Positions 49,535-57,180 of a stretch of DNA of 64,000 bases are shown here, one piece after another. Each line of letters begins with the position of its first letter. The first letter of the stretch is position 1. Made by a program: the position numbers and the translations under genes. Below the pieces are notes generated by a model, which was not told the DNA's origin, made no database searches, and worked only from the letters and a program-made list of their open reading frames with translations. The DNA comes from a bacterium (GTDB lineage Bacteria > Auribacterota > UBA6266): positions 1,527,549 to 1,591,548 of the forward strand of contig JALOBK010000001.1 in NCBI GenBank assembly GCA_023228325.1, written 5' to 3'.

Positions 49535-51577
49535 ATGAAAGTTTTAAGATGCTTGCTTCTGATAATTTTTTGTGCGTCATTGTTTATCCCGCAGGCTTAT
49601 TCCGGACAGGGCAGAAGAACAAAAAAATCATCTGCAATATCTGAAGACAAAGCGGTAGAGAAAGAAGTCGGAGAAGAAACGGAAGAAATGATAGAAGTAC
49701 AACAGCTAACCGACCAGGAAGTCGAAATCATACAACTTTTTAAAATGGTAAATTCCGGAAACAGCAGGACAAGGCGGCTTGCATATAAGAGACTGAGAGA
49801 AATGGGTGAATCCGGTGTTCCTGTCTATATAAAGATTCTTCTGGACGGCAGGAGAAGTGACAGGGAATTTGCGGCGAAAATACTGGGTGAATACCCGACT
49901 GAAGAAGGTGTTTTGGCCCTTAGAAAAGCTTTATTGAACGATAATATGGCAAGAGTAAGGCTTGCTTGCGCTGATTCTCTCTCTCTTATTGCGGACAGGT
50001 CTTCACTTGATGATCTGGTAAAGGCGCTGCAGGACAGCAACAAAGAGGTAAGAGAAAAAGTAATTTATGCTATAGGGAAAATGGGAGATAAAGAGGTTGT
50101 CCCTGCTTTGATAGAGCTTCTTAGCGATGAAAATTCCGATACGAGAAAAATGGTAGTCTATTCTATGGGGGAACTGCGCGATGAAAAATGTACCCCGTAT
50201 CTTATAAAGGCCACAATAGACCCTGATAGCGGTGTCAGGGCCGCTTCTGCAATCGCGCTGGCAAAAATGGGCAATAAATCCGCTACACCTGAAATTATAG
50301 GAATGTTGAATGATGAATCTCCCGATGTGAGGTTATCCGCTGTTATGGCGCTCAATATTCTTGATGATAACAGAGCGGTACAACCGCTGGTAAACCTGTT
50401 GTCCGATATAAACGGCGATGTAAGGAGAATAACATTTGACACATTGAAGAAGATGGATCAGGCGGCGCTGACGGCGGGTCTGATGGAAGCGATGTCTTCT
50501 CAGGATGAAGCTACCAGGATAGATTCGAGCGCATGGTTAGCTGAAGTAGCGGATGTTAAAGCTGTGCCGGTTCTTATAAAAGGGACGAAGGATAAAGTGT
50601 GGCAGGTGAGATATTATTCCGCCGTTGCGTTAGGTAAAATAGGTGATAAAAGCGCTGAAAAAGCGCTGAAAAAATTGTTATCTGATGAAAGAACCGATAT
50701 AAGAGTAGAAGCGCTTAAATCGCTGGGGAAACTCGGTGACAGCACCGCAGAACCCATGCTTACGGACATCGTTATTAATGCCAGGGATAAAAATGAGGTT
50801 GTTGAAGCCATAAAGGCCTTGGGTGTTATAAAATCACCGGGTTCGGTAGGGGTTCTTGTCGAAAGATGCCAGTCTGCCGATCCTGAAATATCAAGGGCCG
50901 CTTCCGAAGCTCTTCTCGGTTATGGCGATAAACTGTATGAATGTATGCAAAGCGCAAGTCCGGATGTGAGAAAAGATGCTGTTGTGGCATTGGGCCTGAT
51001 GAAGAAAAAAGAATCTACGGCCTTTATTATAAAAGGGCTTGATGACAGTAGCTCTGTTGTCAGGGCCGCATGCCTGCGGTCGCTTGAAAAAATAGGAGAC
51101 AAAACTGTTATTAAAAAAACAGTGAAAATGCTTGATGACCCTGATTCCAATGTAAAAGTCGCGGCAATTTCATATCTTACTTTCTGCGGCAACATAAACG
51201 CGGTAAGCCAGATCGCGGCTAAACTTAAAGACAGGGATTCAACGGTCAGAGCGGCTGCTATATATTCTATAAGTGAATTCGGAGAGAAGGAATATGACGA
51301 GGACATAATTAAAATACTCGAGAACGACCATTCTTATGTGAGGGTTTGCGCGGCCGAAGCTTTAGGCAAAATAGGCACAGACGACAGGAAAACATTGACC
51401 GCTTTATTTAAAGCGCTGTCTTCCGACGAAGAACTTGATGTCAGGTTAAAGGCAGCTTCTTCGTTGAGGGATCTTACCGGAAAAGACTTTGGATATAGCG
51501 AAAATTCGACACCGGATAAGAAGTACAGCGCGGTACAGGAATGGAAAGCTTATTTGTCCGAACGCGATGAAGAATAA
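49535..51577 (+). CDS. Large exported HEAT-repeat protein
   Basis: 680 residues with a signal peptide (1-23, ending near PQAYSG), an acidic linker (about 30-60) and about 16-18 HEAT repeats (roughly 65-660). Each repeat reads like 'A..ALGKIGDK.A...L..LL.D....VR..A', the PBS-lyase HEAT type. Such proteins act as protein-protein scaffolds. No enzymatic domain is visible. The ATG at 49535 follows AAAGGAG by seven bases; a TTG six bases upstream is not well placed. A bidirectional terminator follows. Confidence 0.75.
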   Translation: MKVLRCLLLIIFCASLFIPQAYSGQGRRTKKSSAISEDKAVEKEVGEETEEMIEVQQLTDQEVEIIQLFKMVNSGNSRTRRLAYKRLREMGESGVPVYIKILLDGRRSDREFAAKILGEYPTEEGVLALRKALLNDNMARVRLACADSLSLIADRSSLDDLVKALQDSNKEVREKVIYAIGKMGDKEVVPALIELLSDENSDTRKMVVYSMGELRDEKCTPYLIKATIDPDSGVRAASAIALAKMGNKSATPEIIGMLNDESPDVRLSAVMALNILDDNRAVQPLVNLLSDINGDVRRITFDTLKKMDQAALTAGLMEAMSSQDEATRIDSSAWLAEVADVKAVPVLIKGTKDKVWQVRYYSAVALGKIGDKSAEKALKKLLSDERTDIRVEALKSLGKLGDSTAEPMLTDIVINARDKNEVVEAIKALGVIKSPGSVGVLVERCQSADPEISRAASEALLGYGDKLYECMQSASPDVRKDAVVALGLMKKKESTAFIIKGLDDSSSVVRAACLRSLEKIGDKTVIKKTVKMLDDPDSNVKVAAISYLTFCGNINAVSQIAAKLKDRDSTVRAAAIYSISEFGEKEYDEDIIKILENDHSYVRVCAAEALGKIGTDDRKTLTALFKALSSDEELDVRLKAASSLRDLTGKDFGYSENSTPDKKYSAVQEWKAYLSERDEE

Positions 51578-51589
51578 TTTGCCGGTTTT

Positions 51590-51625
51590 AAAAAGGGGCT
51601 GTGATTTAATTTACAGCCCCTTTTT
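51590..51625. terminator. Bidirectional intrinsic terminator
   Basis: AAAAAGGGGCTGT (51590-51602) and ACAGCCCCTTTTT (51613-51625) are perfectly complementary with a ten-base loop. It gives a U-run in both directions and serves the HEAT gene and the convergent TPR gene, whose stop codon lies inside the loop. Confidence 0.9.
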
Positions 51626-52421
51626 CTTGTTTGTCCTTCAGATATAATTCTTTATCATTATTTGCTAAATCCTCGTGTAAGGCCTTATACAATATTTTTA
51701 CCGCCGGCTGGTTTTCGTCGATTTGCAGTGATTTTTCAAAAACGGCGCAAGCCTGTTCTTTGTTATTGAGTTTGAGTAATAGGATGCCTTCAGAGAAAAG
51801 AACCAGCGTGTTGGAAGGAAATTTGTTGTGTAGTTTCTCCAACTCGCCGATAGTGTATTGTAATAATGTGCTGCTGTCGGATTGGAAAGAGGGGAAAACA
51901 TATTTTGAGAATACATAATATACGTTTGCCGTTTCATCGTCAGGTTTGATTCGGAGCGCAGTTTCGAGATACGACCTGTCGTCATCAACGAAAAAAAGGG
52001 CGATATATCCTTCTATATTGCCGGGATCAAGTTCAATTGATTTATCAGCGTCTTCTATGCATTGTTTTCTCAAAGAGTTTCTTTTCCCGGGGACCAGCGA
52101 GGACAGCACCGCGTAAGCCATTGACCTTGATGAGTAAAATTTGCTTATGTCAGGGTAGTACTCTATCAGCTTATCGAGGGTATCTACTGCTTCCCTGGCG
52201 TTTCCGGCGGCCTTATCCCGGAAAACGGTGTTTCTTTTGTTGGCGCTGGTTAGCGCCTGGGCTATGCTTTCCTGGAATATAGAGCTCAGGGTTTTTGAAT
52301 TGGTTAATGCTTCAGCTTTTTTGAATTCGGCAAGATGCGTCTTGTAATCGGCAGTCTCTGCGAAGACAATACCCGTAAAGACAATAATCAGAATCATGTA
52401 TAAAACAGGCAAAATTCTCAT
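51606..52421 (-). CDS. Exported TPR-repeat protein
   Basis: 271 residues with a signal peptide (1-20). Helical repeats include AREAVDTLDKLIEYYPDISKF, CIEDADKSIELDPGNIEGYIAL and NKEQACAVFEKSLQIDENQPAV, with spacing near 34 residues, the TPR pattern. It likely binds another envelope protein. The -10 box of its predicted promoter ends only 10 bp before the ATG, so it may be translated as a near-leaderless message. The 3' end is inside a terminator hairpin. Confidence 0.7.
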   Translation of the reverse strand: MRILPVLYMILIIVFTGIVFAETADYKTHLAEFKKAEALTNSKTLSSIFQESIAQALTSANKRNTVFRDKAAGNAREAVDTLDKLIEYYPDISKFYSSRSMAYAVLSSLVPGKRNSLRKQCIEDADKSIELDPGNIEGYIALFFVDDDRSYLETALRIKPDDETANVYYVFSKYVFPSFQSDSSTLLQYTIGELEKLHNKFPSNTLVLFSEGILLLKLNNKEQACAVFEKSLQIDENQPAVKILYKALHEDLANNDKELYLKDKQEKGAVN

Positions 52422-52431
52422 AAGAGTATAT

Positions 52432-52460
52432 ATTATCAGAAAATTTTATATTGACATCAA
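52432..52460 (-). promoter_or_regulatory. Predicted promoter of the TPR gene, overlapping a divergent promoter
   Basis: Minus-strand TTGATG (52455-52460) and GATAAT (52432-52437) are separated by 17 bp. Its -35 overlaps the -35 of the divergent promoter at 52451-52478. Confidence 0.45.
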
Positions 52461-52478
52461 TTTTTTTTTATATAGGAT
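52451..52478 (+). promoter_or_regulatory. Predicted promoter of the small-ORF/DUF1846 pair
   Basis: TTGACA (52451-52456) and TAGGAT (52473-52478) are separated by 16 bp. A palindrome AAAACT-TT-AGTTTT lies just downstream, near the expected start site. Confidence 0.4.
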
Positions 52479-52535
52479 AAAACTTTAGTTTTGATATACT
52501 GGGATTCAGATGAGTGATTAAGAAAGGGTTTGATT

Positions 52536-52784
52536 GTGGCGGATAAAATTAATAAGTCTTTTTTGCTTGGACTTGGTTTTGATAGTAAGGATGGGCATCT
52601 CAGGGTTACAAGGGGAGATAATTTCCGCCTTTACGGGGGTTCGGAGGAAACCCATGAAGCTATGCAGGAAAAGGCTATAAAATTTAATGAACAGCTTAAT
52701 AAAAAAGGCAAGACTCTTGATGAGATAGGCAAGAATGAATTTTTTGAGATTGCGGATAAAGTGGGACTGAAACGATTTAAATAG
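52536..52784 (+). CDS. Small conserved-looking protein of unknown function
   Basis: 82 residues from a GTG at 52536, seven bases after AAAGGG; a TTG at 52530 is less well placed. The chain has an N-terminal beta-like part (SFLLGLGFDSKDGHLRVTRG) and a helical C-terminus (EEIGKNEFFEIADKVGL type). The DGHLRVTRGDNFRLYGGS block looks strongly constrained, but I cannot name a family. No signal or membrane segment. It precedes the DUF1846 gene by about 50 bp in the same direction and may share its transcript. Confidence 0.5.
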   Translation: MADKINKSFLLGLGFDSKDGHLRVTRGDNFRLYGGSEETHEAMQEKAIKFNEQLNKKGKTLDEIGKNEFFEIADKVGLKRFK

Positions 52785-52837
52785 TTTTTTTAATCAGAGC
52801 TTTTTCAGATATCGGCTGGAAGAAAGGTGATGTATTT

Positions 52838-54349
52838 TTGAACAGAAGTGGTTTTGATAATGAGAAGTATCTGAAAGAGCAGACAGCTTCCATCCTCGAC
52901 AGAGTAAAGCGCTTTAACAATAAACTTTACCTCGAATTCGGAGGTAAAATTATTTATGATTATCATGCCGCGCGTGTCCTGCCCGGTTTTGACCCTAACG
53001 TTAAAATGCGTTTGCTGCAGCAATTGAAAGATGATGCCGATATTATCCTGTGCATATATGCCGGCGATATCGAGAGAAGAAAAATCAGGGCTGATTTTGG
53101 TATTACATACGATGTTGATTCCTTGAAACTTATTGATGACCTCAGGGAATGGGGCATTAATGTGGCTGCGGTGGTTATTACACGTTTTGACGGTCAGCCG
53201 TCGGCAAAAATTTTTAAAAACAAGCTTGAACGAAGGAATATCCGTGTGTGTACCCATAAATTTACAAAAGGGTATCCTTATGATATTGAACTGATTGTCA
53301 GTGAACAGGGATATGGAGCCAATCAGTATATACGGACAAAAAAGCCCCTCGTAATCGTAACTGGACCCGGGCCCGGAAGCGGGAAATTATCCACCTGTCT
53401 GTCACAGTTGTATCATGACCATAAAAACGGTATTTGTTCCGGTTACGCGAAGTTTGAAACTTTCCCTATATGGAATATTCCTCTCAAACATCCGGTTAAT
53501 GTTGCATATGAAGCAGCTACCGCGGATATAAAGGATTATAATCTGATAGACCCTTTTCACAAAGAAGCCTACGGAGAAGAAACCGTTAATTACAATCGGG
53601 ATGTGGAAGTATTTCCCGTATTGAAGAGGATCTTTGACAGGATAATGGGCGAATCAATTTATAAGTCTCCCACGGATATGGGAGTTAACAGGGCCGGATT
53701 TGGCATTGTAGACGATAAGTTGGTGAGGGAAGCGGCACAGCAGGAAATTATAAGAAGGTATTTCAGGTATGCATGTGAATATGCTATGGGGCTTGCTGAT
53801 AAGGAAACGGTCGAAAGAGCTGAGAATATCATGAAAGAAACCGGGCTTAAGCCGGAAGACAGAAAGGTAGTCAAGCCCGCCAGAAAAGCGGCAGAAAAGG
53901 CTATGAAAGAGAAAAAAGGGAATGAAGGCATTTATTGCGGCGCGGCTATCCAGTTAAAGGATGAGTCTCTGATAATCGGGAAAAATTCGAACCTTATGCA
54001 TGCTTCTTCAAGTGTTATTCTGAATGCGGTTAAAACTCTTGCGGGTATTCCCGATAAGATTCATTTGCTTTCTCCTAATATAATTGAGTCAATAGGAAAA
54101 TTGAAAATACGCGTTGCCGGAAATAAAAATATAAGTATGAATCTTGAGGAAATGCTTATTGCTCTCAGTATAAGCGCCGCGACGAATACCACTTCACAGG
54201 CAGCGCTGGAAAAGTTGAACGAATTGCACAATTGTGAAATGCATATAACTCATATCCCCACTCCCGGTGATGAAGCCGGCCTCAGAAAATTAGGGGTAAA
54301 CATCACAAGTGATCCCGATTTTTCCACCAAATCACTTTTCGTTTCTTAA
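52838..54349 (+). CDS. DUF1846 family protein
   Basis: 503 residues, the normal size of DUF1846. The N-terminal block GFDNEKYLKEQTASILDRV and the YLEFGGKIIYDYHAARVLPG segment are diagnostic. A Gly-rich loop GPGPGSGK (176-183) resembles a P-loop, and TTSQAALEKLNELHNCEMHI is a conserved C-terminal block. A nucleotide-related activity has been guessed, but no reaction is established for the family to my knowledge. The start is a TTG (nine bases after AAGGTGA). It is linked to the small gene just upstream and ends right before the pyrG promoter. Confidence 0.88.
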   Translation: MNRSGFDNEKYLKEQTASILDRVKRFNNKLYLEFGGKIIYDYHAARVLPGFDPNVKMRLLQQLKDDADIILCIYAGDIERRKIRADFGITYDVDSLKLIDDLREWGINVAAVVITRFDGQPSAKIFKNKLERRNIRVCTHKFTKGYPYDIELIVSEQGYGANQYIRTKKPLVIVTGPGPGSGKLSTCLSQLYHDHKNGICSGYAKFETFPIWNIPLKHPVNVAYEAATADIKDYNLIDPFHKEAYGEETVNYNRDVEVFPVLKRIFDRIMGESIYKSPTDMGVNRAGFGIVDDKLVREAAQQEIIRRYFRYACEYAMGLADKETVERAENIMKETGLKPEDRKVVKPARKAAEKAMKEKKGNEGIYCGAAIQLKDESLIIGKNSNLMHASSSVILNAVKTLAGIPDKIHLLSPNIIESIGKLKIRVAGNKNISMNLEEMLIALSISAATNTTSQAALEKLNELHNCEMHITHIPTPGDEAGLRKLGVNITSDPDFSTKSLFVS

Positions 54350-54355
54350 TTTAAC

Positions 54356-54383
54356 TTGACAGCAATATATATTCTGGTATATT
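54356..54383 (+). promoter_or_regulatory. Predicted promoter of the pyrG-carAB-purF operon
   Basis: TTGACA (54356-54361) and TATATT (54378-54383) are separated by 16 bp and lie immediately after the DUF1846 stop codon. The predicted start site is about 54390, giving a leader of about 74 nt with a hairpin. Confidence 0.6.
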
Positions 54384-54398
54384 TCTACCAATTGGACA

Positions 54399-54428
54399 AA
54401 GGCGTCCTTCCTTCAGGAAGGGCGCCTT
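54399..54428 (+). promoter_or_regulatory. Hairpin in the pyrG leader, candidate attenuator (or terminator)
   Basis: AAGGCGTCCTTCC (54399-54411) pairs with GGAAGGGCGCCTT (54416-54428) in a 13-bp stem with one G-U pair and a TTCA loop. It is followed by CTCTTTAATAG, a weak U-tract. An alternative small stem GGAC/GTCC (54394-54407) would compete for the left arm. It may also end the preceding transcription unit. Confidence 0.5.
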
Positions 54429-54463
54429 CTCTTTAATAGCGGTTTCCGAACAGGGTAACTTAA

Positions 54464-56077
54464 ATGAGCAAATATATTTTTATAACGGGCGGTGTTGTAT
54501 CCAGTCTGGGTAAAGGTATCCTTTCGGCTTCAATAGGTAAGTTACTTGAATCGAGGGGGTTAAAAGTCTCTATTATTAAGTGTGATCCGTATATTAATGT
54601 AGACCCCGGTACTATGAATCCGTATCAGCATGGCGAGGTGTATGTTACGGAAGACGGGGCTGAAACTGATCTTGACCTCGGTCATTATGAAAGGTTTACA
54701 TCCGCTAAAATATCCAGGGAAAACAATATTACCACGGGTATGGTTTATAATTCCGTGATAAAAAAGGAACGCGAAGGGATTTACCTTGGAGATACGGTAC
54801 AGGTTATACCTCACATTACCGATGAAATAAAAAGCAGGATAAAGAAGGTTTCCTCAAACCGCAAACTTGATGTGGTTATTGTGGAAATCGGGGGGACCGT
54901 CGGTGATATAGAAAGCCTGCCTTTTCTGGAAGCCATCAGACAGTTTAAGCAGGACGCCGGATTTAAAAATGCTATAAACATTCATCTGACATTAGTCCCT
55001 TATTTGAAGTCTTCCGAGGAAATAAAAACAAAACCCACACAGCACAGCGTCGGAAAACTCCGGGAAATAGGGATTCAGCCCGAAATAATTGTCTGCAGGT
55101 CTGAAAAACCGATTACAGCGGAAAGCAGGCAGAAAATATCCCTGTTTTGCAATGTAGAAAAGGAAGCTGTGATACAGGCGGCGGATGTCGATTGTATTTA
55201 TGAAGTTCCTCTGAAACTCAAAGAACAATGGCTGGATGAACTTATTGTCAGAAAACTTGATATTCCCGCGTTTGACAGGGATCTGGCCATATGGAAAAAT
55301 AATGTCGTAGAGCGCGCAAAAAACCTGAAAAATACAGTTACAATTGCCGTCGTCGGGAAGTATATATCTTTAAAAGACGCGTATAAATCTATTTATGAGG
55401 CGCTTGCTCATGCGGGTATTAAAAACAATCTTTTGGTCCGCGCTGTTAAAATGGAGTCGGAGGGGATAACAAAAGCCAATATCGATGATATCCTGAAAGG
55501 AGCCGACGGTATTTTAATTCCCGGCGGATTCGGTATCAGGGGGGCTGAGGGCAAAATTTCGGCGGTGAAATATGCGCGGGAGAAAAAGGTGCCTTTTCTG
55601 GGTTTATGCCTCGGTATGCAGATGGCTGTCATTGAATATGCGAGGAATGTCTGTGGATTTGAGAAAGCGAATTCCACCGAGTTTTCATCTAAAACCTCAT
55701 ATCCTGTTATAAGCCTGATGGAACAGCAGAGAAAGACAAAGCAGAAAGGAGCTACCATGAGGCTGGGGGCTTATCCCTGCAATATTAAAAAGAACACTAA
55801 CAGCTCCCGGGCATACAGGAGAAAAAGAATATATGAGCGGCACAGGCATAGGTATGAATTCAACAACAAATACAGGAAGGCAATGGAGAAAAAAGGTATG
55901 GTTTTTGCCGGCACTTCGCCGGACGGGCGCCTGGTTGAGATAATAGAAATAAAAAAACATCCGTGGTTTGTTGCCGTGCAGTATCATCCCGAGTTTAAGT
56001 CAAAACCCGATTTGCCGCATCCTTTGTTCAGGGATTTTATCGCGAGCGCGTGGAAGTATAAGAGGAACAAATCATAA
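54464..56077 (+). CDS. pyrG: CTP synthase
   Basis: 537 residues, standard length. It aminates UTP to CTP using glutamine and ATP. The synthase domain begins KYIFITGGVVSSLGKGILS, with the ATP and metal segment YINVDPGTMNP. The class I glutaminase domain (from about 290) holds the nucleophile Cys of LGLCLGMQ and the QYHPEF His. HRHRYEFNN is conserved. It is the first gene of an operon in which the next three genes also serve nucleotide synthesis, and its stop overlaps carA by one base. The upstream leader may couple it to nucleotide supply. Confidence 0.97.
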   Translation: MSKYIFITGGVVSSLGKGILSASIGKLLESRGLKVSIIKCDPYINVDPGTMNPYQHGEVYVTEDGAETDLDLGHYERFTSAKISRENNITTGMVYNSVIKKEREGIYLGDTVQVIPHITDEIKSRIKKVSSNRKLDVVIVEIGGTVGDIESLPFLEAIRQFKQDAGFKNAINIHLTLVPYLKSSEEIKTKPTQHSVGKLREIGIQPEIIVCRSEKPITAESRQKISLFCNVEKEAVIQAADVDCIYEVPLKLKEQWLDELIVRKLDIPAFDRDLAIWKNNVVERAKNLKNTVTIAVVGKYISLKDAYKSIYEALAHAGIKNNLLVRAVKMESEGITKANIDDILKGADGILIPGGFGIRGAEGKISAVKYAREKKVPFLGLCLGMQMAVIEYARNVCGFEKANSTEFSSKTSYPVISLMEQQRKTKQKGATMRLGAYPCNIKKNTNSSRAYRRKRIYERHRHRYEFNNKYRKAMEKKGMVFAGTSPDGRLVEIIEIKKHPWFVAVQYHPEFKSKPDLPHPLFRDFIASAWKYKRNKS

Positions 56078-57180
56078 TGAATCTTAAGAAAAAAGCTAAA
56101 ATTGCTTTTGAATCCGGCAGGGTTTTTAACGGTTTTGCTTTTGGCGTTGAGGGAGAGAGGGCCGGCGAACTTGTTTTCAATACAAGTATGACGGGTTATC
56201 AGGAAATCATTACGGATCCGTCTTATAAAGGTCAGATAGTCCTTATGACATACCCTCTGATAGGGAATTACGGCCTTAACGAAGATGATGTAGAATCCGG
56301 GAAACCTTTTCTTGAAGGATTTGTCTGCAGGGAATTCAGCCGTATAGACAGTAACTGGCGTTCCTGTATCGGGATTGAAAAATATATGAAGAAAAATAAT
56401 ATTGTCGGTATAGAGGGAATAGACACGCGCGCCGTTACAAAACATGTCAGGATTGCGGGAGCAATGAAGGCGGTTATTTCAACCCTGGACCTTGATGATG
56501 ACAGCCTTATAAACAAGGCAAGAGCTTCAAAAGGGCTTGTTGGAATTGATCTGGTTAAGGATGTTACCGTTGAAAAACCCTATGAGTGGAATAAATCCGG
56601 GAAATACAATGTTGTTGTTGTTGACTGCGGCGTAAAATTCAACATATTAAGAATACTTCAAAAAAAAGGATGCAGGGTAACATGTGTTCCCGCCAGCTCT
56701 TCTTTTGAAAACATAAAAGCTTTAAACCCCGACGGTATATTGTTATCCAATGGTCCCGGCGACCCGGAAGCCGTAACATATGTTATTGACACCGTAAAGA
56801 AATTATTGGGGAAATTTCCGGTGTTTGGAATATGTTTAGGCCACCAGATTCTCGGGCTGGCCCTTGGCGGAAAAACGTATAAATTGAAATTCGGCCATCA
56901 TGGGGCGAATCATCCCGTCAAAGATGTCCTGACCGGGAAAATTTCCATTACATCCCAGAACCATGGTTTTAATGTTGAGATCGAATCTCTCAATATGGAT
57001 GATATCGCTGTTACACATTTAAATCTTAATGATAATACGATTGAAGGCATGAGGCTCAGGAAAGTTCCGGCTTTTTCAGTTCAGTTTCATCCGGAGGCAT
57101 CCCCCGGTCCGCATGAGGCAGCATCGCTTTTTGATAGTTTTATAGAAGATATGGAGAAGCACCGTGCCAAGAAGAAATGA
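56077..57180 (+). CDS. carA: Carbamoyl-phosphate synthase, small (glutaminase) subunit
   Basis: 367 residues. It supplies ammonia from glutamine to CarB for carbamoyl phosphate, the precursor of pyrimidines and arginine. The N-terminal domain carries VFNTSMTGYQEIITDPSY and the C-terminal class I glutaminase has GICLGHQILGLA with the nucleophile Cys, and VQFHPEASPGP with the catalytic His-Glu. The ATG shares one base with the pyrG stop, and the last 17 bp overlap carB, so the subunits are translationally coupled. Confidence 0.97.
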   Translation: MNLKKKAKIAFESGRVFNGFAFGVEGERAGELVFNTSMTGYQEIITDPSYKGQIVLMTYPLIGNYGLNEDDVESGKPFLEGFVCREFSRIDSNWRSCIGIEKYMKKNNIVGIEGIDTRAVTKHVRIAGAMKAVISTLDLDDDSLINKARASKGLVGIDLVKDVTVEKPYEWNKSGKYNVVVVDCGVKFNILRILQKKGCRVTCVPASSSFENIKALNPDGILLSNGPGDPEAVTYVIDTVKKLLGKFPVFGICLGHQILGLALGGKTYKLKFGHHGANHPVKDVLTGKISITSQNHGFNVEIESLNMDDIAVTHLNLNDNTIEGMRLRKVPAFSVQFHPEASPGPHEAASLFDSFIEDMEKHRAKKK

